Source: DASRHG01 sp035650655
GTDB lineage: Bacteria > Desulfobacterota > Binatia > DP-6
NCBI GenBank assembly: GCA_035650655.1
Contig: DASRHG010000140.1
Span: 1 to 7,166, forward strand
Length of the DNA: 7,166 nt
Direction: 5' to 3'
Shown here: in pieces, positions 1 through 5,761 of the stretch
Position numbering within the stretch: the stretch's first letter is position 1
Layout of the letters: each line of letters begins with the position of its first letter
Translations under genes and position numbers: made by a program
Notes under the pieces: model-generated
Databases searched by the model: none
What the model was told of the DNA's origin: nothing
Seen by the model: only the letters and a program-made list of their open reading frames with translations

Positions 1-666
1 CCCGACACCGTGCCGAACAACGGTCACTGCGACCTCGCGCCGGGACAGTACGGCGACGTCAAGGTGCAGCGGTCGGCGCAGATGAACCTGGTCGCGGGCG
101 AGTACGACGTCTGCTCCTTCAAGGTCGCCCGCAACGCGACCGTCCTCGCGAGCGGCACGACGATCGCCATCGCGGCGCCCGGCTCGTTCCGGGTGGGTGG
201 GCAGAGCAAGGTGGGCCTCAAGTGCGGGGACCTGACCGTGTTCCAGGACGGCACCTCCCGCGTGACCCTCGGCCGGGGCGTGAACATCGCCGCGAAGGTG
301 TGTGCGCCGGGCGCGGCGGTGAAGCTCGGGCACGGCAACAACCTGATCGGGCAGTTCGTCGGCGACACGGTCACCGCGAACCGCGACAACCACGGCCAGT
401 GCTGCGGGGGCAGGTGCACGTGCATCGACGCCTTCACGCCGACGACCGCGCACGTGGGTGACGTGATCAGCCTGACCGGCGCCTGCGACCTGAGCGTCGC
501 CACCGGCGTCAAGATCTGCGGCATCGCGGCGGCGCCGCCGTTCGTCAGCAAGACGGCCGGCGAGATCAAGGTGACGGTGCCGGTCGGTGCGAGCGGCGCC
601 TGCACGATCGAGGTCGACAGCCCGCAGGGCAGCTTCGTCCCGAACCAGAAGTTGACCGTCAACTGA
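1..666 (+). CDS. Secreted-type cysteine-rich beta-solenoid protein with C-terminal IPT/TIG domain (5' truncated)
   Basis: The reading frame is open from the first base, so the start codon and any signal peptide lie upstream; the GTG at 10 is probably internal. The visible 221 residues split in two. Residues 12-127 are short repeated beta-strand units with regular Gly/Ala/Val spacing: APGQYGDVKV, then LVAGEYDV, then VCAPGAAVKLGHGNNLIGQF and VGDTVTAN. This resembles the DUF7305/bactofilin-like beta-solenoid domain found in exported and pilus-associated proteins. Residues 142-221 look like an IPT/TIG immunoglobulin-like domain (FTPTTAHVGDVISLTG near its start). A linker at 134-141 carries four cysteines (CCGGRCTC), and there are 11 cysteines in total, as expected for a disulfide-bonded extracytoplasmic protein. 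The function is unknown; a structural or adhesive surface role is inference. A hairpin follows the stop and the next gene has its own promoter, so this gene probably ends a separate transcript. Confidence 0.8.
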   Translation, partial: PDTVPNNGHCDLAPGQYGDVKVQRSAQMNLVAGEYDVCSFKVARNATVLASGTTIAIAAPGSFRVGGQSKVGLKCGDLTVFQDGTSRVTLGRGVNIAAKVCAPGAAVKLGHGNNLIGQFVGDTVTANRDNHGQCCGGRCTCIDAFTPTTAHVGDVISLTGACDLSVATGVKICGIAAAPPFVSKTAGEIKVTVPVGASGACTIEVDSPQGSFVPNQKLTVN

Positions 667-686
667 CGTCCGTCGCCCGACGGACG
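667..686 (+). terminator. Hairpin immediately after the stop codon, possible terminator
   Basis: CGTCCGTCG (667-675) and CGACGGACG (678-686) are perfect reverse complements separated by CC. In practice this is an 8-bp stem with a 4-nt loop. It starts on the base after the TGA stop of the upstream gene. There is no T-run after it, so it is not a classical intrinsic terminator. Stem-only terminators are proposed in GC-rich bacteria, and the position fits that role. It could instead protect the mRNA 3' end or be chance in GC-rich sequence. Confidence 0.4.
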
Positions 687-743
687 ATCGCCCGATCCGG
701 GGGGGGACGCGGCGCCGGCCGCGCCCCCGGTTCGTCTGGCGCC

Positions 744-772
744 TTGCGCCCGCGCCGCGGGCGCGCGATAAC
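744..772 (+). promoter_or_regulatory. Sigma70-like promoter for the six-gene operon
   Basis: TTGCGC at 744-749 (compare TTGACA) and GATAAC at 767-772 (compare TATAAT) are separated by exactly 17 bp. The -10 candidate is one of very few AT-rich stretches in the gap. Transcription would begin near 779-780, leaving a short leader before the GTG at 797 with a GGAG in between. No other promoter-like pair was noticed in the gaps further downstream, so this is the likely promoter for the whole cluster. It is assigned by inspection only. Confidence 0.5.
746..764. repeat. Perfect inverted repeat in the promoter spacer, candidate operator
   Basis: GCGCCCGC (746-753) and GCGGGCGC (757-764) are exact reverse complements around GCC. 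The repeat overlaps the last four bases of the -35 candidate and fills most of the spacer. A protein bound there would block RNA polymerase. Such dyads also arise by chance in sequence this GC-rich, so the operator role is inference. Confidence 0.4.
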
Positions 773-784
773 GTCGCGGCGCAC

Positions 785-788
785 GGAG
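785..788 (+). promoter_or_regulatory. Ribosome binding site for the winged-helix gene
   Basis: GGAG lies 8 nt upstream of the GTG at 797, which is normal Shine-Dalgarno spacing. It is the main reason for choosing the GTG start for the 85-residue protein. Confidence 0.5.
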
Positions 789-796
789 CCGACGCC

Positions 797-1054
797 GTGA
801 ACCTGAAGCGCGCGATCCTTCTCGAATACCGGCGCGTCCACGACGCGTCGCCCGACCGCCCGTATCTGCAGGCGCGGGATGGACTCCCGGGACGGCTCGG
901 AGTCGATTGGGAGACGCTCGCGCCGCACGTGAAGGAACTCGAGCAGGGCCGCTTCCTCCATTGGAAGGCGCAGGACCTGTACAAGCTCTCGCCGCGCGGG
1001 CTCCGCGTGACGAGCGATCCGGCGGAGCTCGATCTCGAGTTCCCGGAGACGTAG
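797..1054 (+). CDS. Small winged-helix-like protein, hypothetical
   Basis: This 85-residue protein starts at a GTG preceded by a well-spaced GGAG. The sequence is amphipathic and largely helical: a first helix (residues 2-14, LKRAILLEYRRVH), a middle segment resembling a turn plus recognition helix (about 37-51, DWETLAPHVKELEQG), then a probable beta hairpin or wing (FLHWKAQDLYKLSPRGLRVT, about 53-72). Segments of the type 'LYKLSPRG' are typical of the wing in small MarR/PadR-like or generic winged-helix proteins. The C-terminal tail is acidic (DPAELDLEFPET). There is no ligand-binding domain. It is the first gene after the promoter and lies 34 bp before the sulfatase-fold gene, so it may regulate the operon or act as a small partner protein. 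DNA binding is inferred from secondary-structure pattern, not from a recognised family signature. Confidence 0.75.
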   Translation: MNLKRAILLEYRRVHDASPDRPYLQARDGLPGRLGVDWETLAPHVKELEQGRFLHWKAQDLYKLSPRGLRVTSDPAELDLEFPET

Positions 1055-1088
1055 GGGCCGGGGCCGCAACGCGGGTGGGGGCGGACGC

Positions 1089-2954
1089 ATGAGAACGCGC
1101 GCACTCGGCGCCGGGATCGCCGGGGGCCTGCTGGCCGGCGCGGCGGTCGGGCTGGGGGAGGCGCTCGCCGCCTGGCTCCATGCCCACGGCGCGGGCGAGC
1201 TGCCGCCCATCGCGTGGGCGCTCGTCGCCTACGGCGCGATCGGCGCCCTCGGCGGGCTCGGCGCGGGGATCGTCGCGGCGGTCCTCGGGACCGACGGCTT
1301 CGGCCTCGCGCTCGCGGGCGTCGCGGGGACGCTCGGCGTCGTCGTCGCGCGCTTCCGCATCGTGCGCGACGTCTTTCTCGAGCAGGCGCCGCGGGGTGCG
1401 CTCGCGCTGGCCGTCCAGCTCGCGGCGCTCGCCGCGGTCGTCGCCGCGGCGGCGCTCGTCTGGCGCGGGCTCCGCGGTGCCGACGCCCGGCGGCGGCCGC
1501 TCACCCGCCCGCTCGTCGCGGCGCTCGTCGTCGTGGTGCTGGCGGCGCTCTCTGCCGGGGCCGTGCGGCTCCGGGCTCCGGCCGCTGCGCCGGCTGCCCG
1601 GGCGACGGCCGCCGCCCGCGCGGGGGCGCCGAACGTCGTCCTCGTCGTCGTCGACACGCTCCGGGCGGACCATCTCTCCTGCTACGGATACGAGAAGATC
1701 GCGACGCCGCACGTCGACGCCCTCGCCGCAGACGGCGTGCGCTACGCGAACGCCTTCGCACAGGCGTCGTGGACGCGGCCGTCCTTCGCGACGATCCTGA
1801 GCGGCCTCTACCCGTCATCGCACGGCGCCGTGCACAAGGGCGACGGCCTGCCCGACCGCGTCGACACGCTGGCGGAGATGCTCCAGCGCGCTGGCTATCA
1901 CACGGTCGGCTTCGCGAACAACGCGAACATCTCCCCGGCGTTCAACTTCCAGCAGGGCTTCGACGTCTACCGCTACCTGGCGCCCGATTTCTTCTTCGGC
2001 GCCGACGAGCCCGCGTCGCAGCTCACGGCGTACAACGGGCTCCGGCTCGTGCGCGAGCGGTTCTTCGCGCGGTACGTCGACGTGCACCACTACTACCAGC
2101 CGGCCGAGACCGTCACCGCCGAGGTGCAGCGCTGGCTCGCGAGCCCGGACGCCGGGCGCCGCCCGTTCTTCCTCTTCGTCCACTACATGGATCCGCACGA
2201 CCCGTACTTCGTCCACCCGTTCGACGGCGAAGGCTACGCGCGCGTCGCGAACCCGAATCCGCCGGCCGACCTGGCGGAGAGGCTCTCGCGTCTCTACGAC
2301 GGCGAGATCGCCTACATGGACACGCACCTGGGCGCGCTGCTCGACGAGCTCAGGAGGCGCGGGCTCTACGACGAGACGCTCGTCGTGTTCACCGGGGACC
2401 ACGGCGAGGAGCTCCACGAGCACGGCGGCTGGTGGCACGGGACGACGCTCTACGAGGAGCAGATCCACGTGCCGCTCATCGTGAAGCCGGCGGCGGGCGC
2501 GGGCGTGAAGGGCGGTCGGGTGGTCGAGGAACTGGCGACGAGCCTCGACGTGACGCCGACGATCCTCGCCGCCGCGGGCGCCGACCGGCCCCCGATCCTC
2601 CAGGGGCACCCGTTGCCGCTCGACGGCGAGGCGCCTCCGCTCCGGGACACGGTGTTCGCGGAGGAGGACCTCGAGGGCAACGTGCTCCAGGCGGTCCGCA
2701 CGAAGCTCTGGAAGTTCATCACCGCGAACCCCGACAATCCGCGCGGCCTGCCGGCGGAGCAGCTCTTCGACCTCCCGAGCGACCCGGGCGAGCAGCGCGA
2801 CGTGCTGGGGGCCCGCCCCGAGCAGGCGGAGATCATGCGGGCGGCGAGCGGCCGCGCCCAGCTCGAGGCGCGGGCACACGCGGGAGCGAGCCAGCAGGGG
2901 CAGATGGACGCCGCGACCGTAGAGCGGCTCAAGAGCCTCGGCTACCTTCACTAG
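1089..2954 (+). CDS. Membrane-anchored sulfatase-fold (alkaline phosphatase superfamily) hydrolase or transferase
   Basis: This 621-residue protein begins at ATG 1089 after a G-rich stretch. The N-terminal third has about five hydrophobic segments (roughly residues 8-30, 41-66, 70-88, 103-126, 141-160). The arginine-rich loop at 127-140 fits a cytoplasmic position, which puts the remainder in the periplasm. Residues about 181-545 form the sulfatase domain. Metal ligands are suggested by VVVDTLRADH (D189), YMDPHDPY (D369, H370) and FTGDHGEE (D437, H438), with H450 in GGWWHGTTLYEEQ a further active-site candidate. The usual formylglycine motif C/S-x-P-x-R is replaced by T229-R-P-S-F, so a classical maturase-dependent sulfatase is unlikely; Thr is the nucleophile in related phosphoethanolamine and phosphoglycerol transferases and phosphodiesterases. 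The protein ends in RLKSLGYLH, a tail common in this sulfatase clade. It probably acts on a surface lipid or glycan; the substrate is unknown. Confidence 0.9.
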   Translation: MRTRALGAGIAGGLLAGAAVGLGEALAAWLHAHGAGELPPIAWALVAYGAIGALGGLGAGIVAAVLGTDGFGLALAGVAGTLGVVVARFRIVRDVFLEQAPRGALALAVQLAALAAVVAAAALVWRGLRGADARRRPLTRPLVAALVVVVLAALSAGAVRLRAPAAAPAARATAAARAGAPNVVLVVVDTLRADHLSCYGYEKIATPHVDALAADGVRYANAFAQASWTRPSFATILSGLYPSSHGAVHKGDGLPDRVDTLAEMLQRAGYHTVGFANNANISPAFNFQQGFDVYRYLAPDFFFGADEPASQLTAYNGLRLVRERFFARYVDVHHYYQPAETVTAEVQRWLASPDAGRRPFFLFVHYMDPHDPYFVHPFDGEGYARVANPNPPADLAERLSRLYDGEIAYMDTHLGALLDELRRRGLYDETLVVFTGDHGEELHEHGGWWHGTTLYEEQIHVPLIVKPAAGAGVKGGRVVEELATSLDVTPTILAAAGADRPPILQGHPLPLDGEAPPLRDTVFAEEDLEGNVLQAVRTKLWKFITANPDNPRGLPAEQLFDLPSDPGEQRDVLGARPEQAEIMRAASGRAQLEARAHAGASQQGQMDAATVERLKSLGYLH

Positions 2955-2958
2955 CGGC

Positions 2959-4632
2959 GTGGCGCACGAGCTCCTCGTCATCGGGCTCGACGGCGCGACC
3001 CTCGACCTCGTCCGGCCGTGGGCGGCCGCCGGCCGCCTCCCCGCGCTCGCCGCGCTCATGCGGCGCGGGGCGTGGGGGGTGCTGCGCTCGACCGTCCCGG
3101 CGGCGACGTTTCCCGCGTGGACGTCGCTCGTGACCGGGCTCAACCCCGGGCGGCACGGCATTCTCGACTTCACCGAGCGCGTGCCGGGGACCTACCGCGT
3201 CCGGTTCGTGAACGGGAGCGCGCGCCGGGTCCCGGCGCTCTGGAACCGTCTCGGCGACGCCGGACGCCGCGTGGCCGTCGTGACCGTGCCTGCGACGTAT
3301 CCGCCGGAGCCGGTGAACGGCGTCATGGTGAGCGGCTTCGACACGCCGCTCACGACCGCGATCGACGGCTCGTTCGTCTTCCCCCGCGCCCTCTGGCCGG
3401 AGATCGAGCGTCGCGTCGGCCGCCTCCCGTTCGCCGACTTCCCGGAGGTGACGATCGGGGAGGGCTGGCACGCCCGCGCACGCGAGCGGCTCCGCGACGG
3501 CATCGCGCGGCGGGCCGCGCTCGTGCGTGCGCTCGTCGCGCGGGAGCGGGTCGAGGCGTGCATGGTCGTCTTCGGGGAGTCGGACACCGCCGCGCACCAC
3601 TTCTGGCGCTTCCACGACCCGCGCTCCCCGCGTCACGCCGCCGTTCCGGAGCTCGCCGGCACGCTCGCCGAGATCTACGAGGCGCTCGACGCGGCCGTCG
3701 GGACGCTCGTCGCCGCGATGCCGGGCGCCACGGTGGCCGTCGTCTCGGACCACGGGTCGGGCGGCGCGAGCGACCGCGTCGTGCACCCGAACCGGCGGCT
3801 CGCCGATGCCGGTCTCCTCACGTTCCGCGCGGGCGGAGGGGCGGGCCGCCTCGCCGGCTGGATGAAGGCGGCGGCGCTCCGCGCGGTCCCGACGCGGGCG
3901 CAGGCGGCGCTGCTCCGGCACGTGCCGCGGACGGCCGGGCGGCTCGAAGGGCTCGACCGGTTCGGCGGCATCGACTGGGCGCGGACCGTCGCGTACTCGG
4001 AGGAGCTCGACTACCACCCGAGCGTGTGGCTGAACGTCCGCGGGCGGGAGCCGGAGGGGATCGTCGACCCGGCCGCGTACGCGGCGACGCGCGAGCGGGT
4101 GGCCGAGGCGCTTCGCGCCTGGCGCGACGAGGCGGGGCGACCCGTCGTCGCCCGCGTCCACCGCCGCGAGGACGTGTACGCGGGCCCGCATGCGGCGCGC
4201 GCCCCGGACCTGCTGCTCGAGCTCGCCCTCGTCGACGGCTACAGCCCGTCGTGCCTGCGAAGCGGGGGCCCCGGCCCGGCGATCCGCCGTCTCCCCCCCG
4301 CCGAGCACGGCGGGGGGAAGGGACGCGGCATGAACGGCGCGCATCGGCCCGACGGGCTCTTCATCCTCGCCGGTCCCGAGGTGCGCCCCGCCGGGCAGCT
4401 GCCCGCCGCGGCGATCGTCGACGTGCTGCCGACGCTGCTCGCGCTCGCCGGTCTCGACGTGCCGCACGGGCTCGACGGGCGGCCGATCGCCGGCGCGCTC
4501 CGCCGCCCGCCGCGCTTCGCGCCCGACCGCGCGGCACCGCTCGCGCGCCCCCGGGTGCATCTCGACGCCGGGGAGACGCGGGAGATGGCGGCCCGCCTCG
4601 CCGCGCTCGGCTACCTCGAGCCCGACGCCTGA
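2959..4632 (+). CDS. Alkaline phosphatase superfamily phosphodiesterase/nucleotide pyrophosphatase-like protein
   Basis: This 557-residue protein uses a GTG start only 4 bp after the preceding stop, with no clear Shine-Dalgarno, which implies translational coupling. It matches the type I phosphodiesterase/nucleotide pyrophosphatase (PF01663-like) group. The N-terminus has the metal-binding LLVIGLDGATLD (D11). The nucleophile region is PAATFPAWTSLVTG (T50 as candidate nucleophile), followed by LNPGRHGILDF. Further ligands are likely in ESDTAAHHFW (D209, H213), VVSDHGSGG (D264, H265) and GAHRPDG (H462). The middle contains the family block IDWARTVAYSEE and the LNVRGREPEGIVD motif. No signal peptide or membrane segment is seen, so it is probably cytosolic. 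It ends in RLAALGYLEPDA, echoing the tail of the upstream enzyme. Phosphodiesterase, phosphatase or phosphotransfer activity on a glycan or lipid intermediate is inferred; the substrate is unknown. Confidence 0.9.
   Translation: MAHELLVIGLDGATLDLVRPWAAAGRLPALAALMRRGAWGVLRSTVPAATFPAWTSLVTGLNPGRHGILDFTERVPGTYRVRFVNGSARRVPALWNRLGDAGRRVAVVTVPATYPPEPVNGVMVSGFDTPLTTAIDGSFVFPRALWPEIERRVGRLPFADFPEVTIGEGWHARARERLRDGIARRAALVRALVARERVEACMVVFGESDTAAHHFWRFHDPRSPRHAAVPELAGTLAEIYEALDAAVGTLVAAMPGATVAVVSDHGSGGASDRVVHPNRRLADAGLLTFRAGGGAGRLAGWMKAAALRAVPTRAQAALLRHVPRTAGRLEGLDRFGGIDWARTVAYSEELDYHPSVWLNVRGREPEGIVDPAAYAATRERVAEALRAWRDEAGRPVVARVHRREDVYAGPHAARAPDLLLELALVDGYSPSCLRSGGPGPAIRRLPPAEHGGGKGRGMNGAHRPDGLFILAGPEVRPAGQLPAAAIVDVLPTLLALAGLDVPHGLDGRPIAGALRRPPRFAPDRAAPLARPRVHLDAGETREMAARLAALGYLEPDA
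4294..4317 (+). repeat. Strong intragenic hairpin
   Basis: CCCCCCGCCG (4294-4303) and CGGCGGGGGG (4308-4317) are perfect reverse complements around AGCA, giving a 10-bp all-GC stem with a tetraloop inside the phosphodiesterase gene. It encodes the PPAEHGGG segment shortly before the H462 metal-ligand motif. No T-run follows. It may affect transcript stability or cause sequencing errors, or may simply reflect the coding constraint of Pro and Gly codons. Confidence 0.5.
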
Positions 4633-5756
4633 TGCGTATCGCCCTCGTCCTCGCCGGCCCGTTCCCAGCGCTCCGCGGCTCCCAGGTGCTCGTCGAGCAG
4701 CTGGCGACGGGGCTCGGCGCGCGCGGGCACGCCGTCCGGCTCGTCACCTACGGCGCGGGCGGCGACGACCTGCCCGGGCCGCAGCTCGCGCGCGTCGGGC
4801 GCGACCTCCGGCTCGTCGCACGGCTCTGGCGCGTCGTTCGGCGCGAGGCCATCGACGTGATCCACGCGCACAACTACGAGGCGGCGCTCGCGGGCCTCGT
4901 CGTGTCGCGAACGACCGGCCGGCCGCTCGTCTACCACGGGCACAACGCGATGGCCGACGAGCTGCCGACCTATTTCCGGGGCGCCGCCGCCCGCCGGCTC
5001 GCGCGGGTCGTCGGTCGCACGCTGGACGCGCACGTCCCGCGCCGCGCCGACTTCTGCATCGCGGTGAGCCCCGAGCTCCACGACATCCTCCGGCGCCGCG
5101 GCGTCGCGGCCGCCGGGGTCGCGTGCATCTCGCCCGCCGGCACGCCGCGCGAGCTCGGCCCGCGGCCCGCGCCGGCGCCCGGCGACGGGTTCGTCTGCTA
5201 CGCGGGCAACCTCGACGGCTACCAGAACCTCGACTTCCTGCGCCGCAGCTTCGCGCACGTGCGCGCCGCTGTCCCGCGCGCACGCCTCGTCTTCGTGACG
5301 CACCCGGGGGCGCGCCCGCGCCCCGAGCCGGCCGAAGGGATGGAGGTCGTCGAGGCGCGGTCGTACGAGGAGGTGCGGGCGCGGCTCGCCGCGGCCGACG
5401 TCGCCGTCTGCCCGCGCGCCGAGCCGTCCGGCTTCCCGATGAAGCTCCTCAACTACATGGCGGCCGGGAAGGCGATCGTGGCCTGCGCGGGCTCCGCGAA
5501 GGGCCTGCGCGACGGCGAGACCGCGCGCGTCGTCCCGGACGGGGACGAACGGGCGTTTGCCGCGGCCGTGGTCGAGCTCCTGACCGACGCGACCGTTCGC
5601 GACCGGCTGGGGGCCGCGGCGCGGCGGGCCGTCGAGGACCCGCGGGCGTGGGAGCGGGTCCTGGACCGCATCGAGCAGATCTACCGTACGGTGCTGGCGG
5701 CGCGCGGCGCGGCCTCGGTCGGAGGCGGCGCGCCGGTGCTCGCCGGCACGGAGTGA
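4632..5756 (+). CDS. GT4-family (GT-B fold) glycosyltransferase
   Basis: This 374-residue protein starts at the ATG that overlaps the previous TGA by one base (TGATG), a typical coupled start. The N-terminal Rossmann half begins MRIALVLAGPFP with GSQVLVEQLATGLGARGH (residues 16-33), as in GT4 acceptor-side domains. DVIHAHNYEAALAG (75-88) and YHGHNAMADELPTYF (101-115) follow the GT4 pattern. The C-terminal nucleotide-sugar half includes FVCYAGNLDGYQNLDFL (187-203), the RLAAADVAVCPR stretch (251-262) and GFPMKLLNYMAAGKAIVA (267-284). This last block is the position of the EX7E motif, but S266 and N274 stand where the two glutamates normally are. There is no signal peptide; it should act at the cytoplasmic face. 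Between an AP-superfamily phosphodiesterase and a metabolic module, it probably adds a sugar to a lipid-linked or surface glycan. Donor and acceptor are unknown. Confidence 0.92.
   Translation: MRIALVLAGPFPALRGSQVLVEQLATGLGARGHAVRLVTYGAGGDDLPGPQLARVGRDLRLVARLWRVVRREAIDVIHAHNYEAALAGLVVSRTTGRPLVYHGHNAMADELPTYFRGAAARRLARVVGRTLDAHVPRRADFCIAVSPELHDILRRRGVAAAGVACISPAGTPRELGPRPAPAPGDGFVCYAGNLDGYQNLDFLRRSFAHVRAAVPRARLVFVTHPGARPRPEPAEGMEVVEARSYEEVRARLAAADVAVCPRAEPSGFPMKLLNYMAAGKAIVACAGSAKGLRDGETARVVPDGDERAFAAAVVELLTDATVRDRLGAAARRAVEDPRAWERVLDRIEQIYRTVLAARGAASVGGGAPVLAGTE
5750..5753 (+). promoter_or_regulatory. Ribosome binding site for the PdxA-like gene
   Basis: GGAG lies within the last codons of the glycosyltransferase gene, 8 nt before the ATG at 5762. 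It supports that start over earlier in-frame codons inside the upstream gene, and the PdxA family N-terminus also begins here. Confidence 0.5.
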
Positions 5757-5761
5757 GGGCA

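Noticed and set aside
699..706. Run of eight G in the intergenic gap
   Set aside because: It is a single homopolymer in a very GC-rich gap, with no partner tracts close enough to propose a G-quadruplex with confidence.
1055..1088. Second promoter or terminator between the winged-helix and sulfatase-fold genes
   Set aside because: The 34-bp G-rich gap has no AT-rich -10 candidate and no stable dyad. It only seems to provide the ribosome binding site.
24..1712. 562-codon open frame on the minus strand
   Set aside because: It lies opposite three well-supported genes, is dominated by Arg/Pro/Ala runs and has no recognisable motif. It is a GC-bias shadow.
1740..1830. Classical formylglycine sulfatase motif
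   Set aside because: I looked for C-x-P-x-R or S-x-P-x-R; the segment is T-R-P-S-F, so the standard sulfatase label is not supported.
1214..3133. 639-codon + frame overlapping the sulfatase-fold gene
   Set aside because: It is an Arg-rich out-of-frame reading of the sulfatase-fold gene with no domain signature.
2929..4560. 543-codon open frame on the minus strand
   Set aside because: It mirrors the phosphodiesterase gene almost exactly, whose catalytic motifs are intact on the + strand. The minus product is low-complexity Arg/Ala/Glu-rich sequence.
3018..4631. Possible large N-terminal extension of the glycosyltransferase
   Set aside because: The frame stays open upstream, but that part overlaps the phosphodiesterase gene and is Arg-rich noise. 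The GT4 fold begins exactly at the ATG at 4632, which overlaps the previous stop.
5123..5761. N-terminal extension of the PdxA-like protein
   Set aside because: The extension lies inside the glycosyltransferase gene and is low complexity. The PdxA family N-terminus starts at 5762 with a well-placed GGAG.
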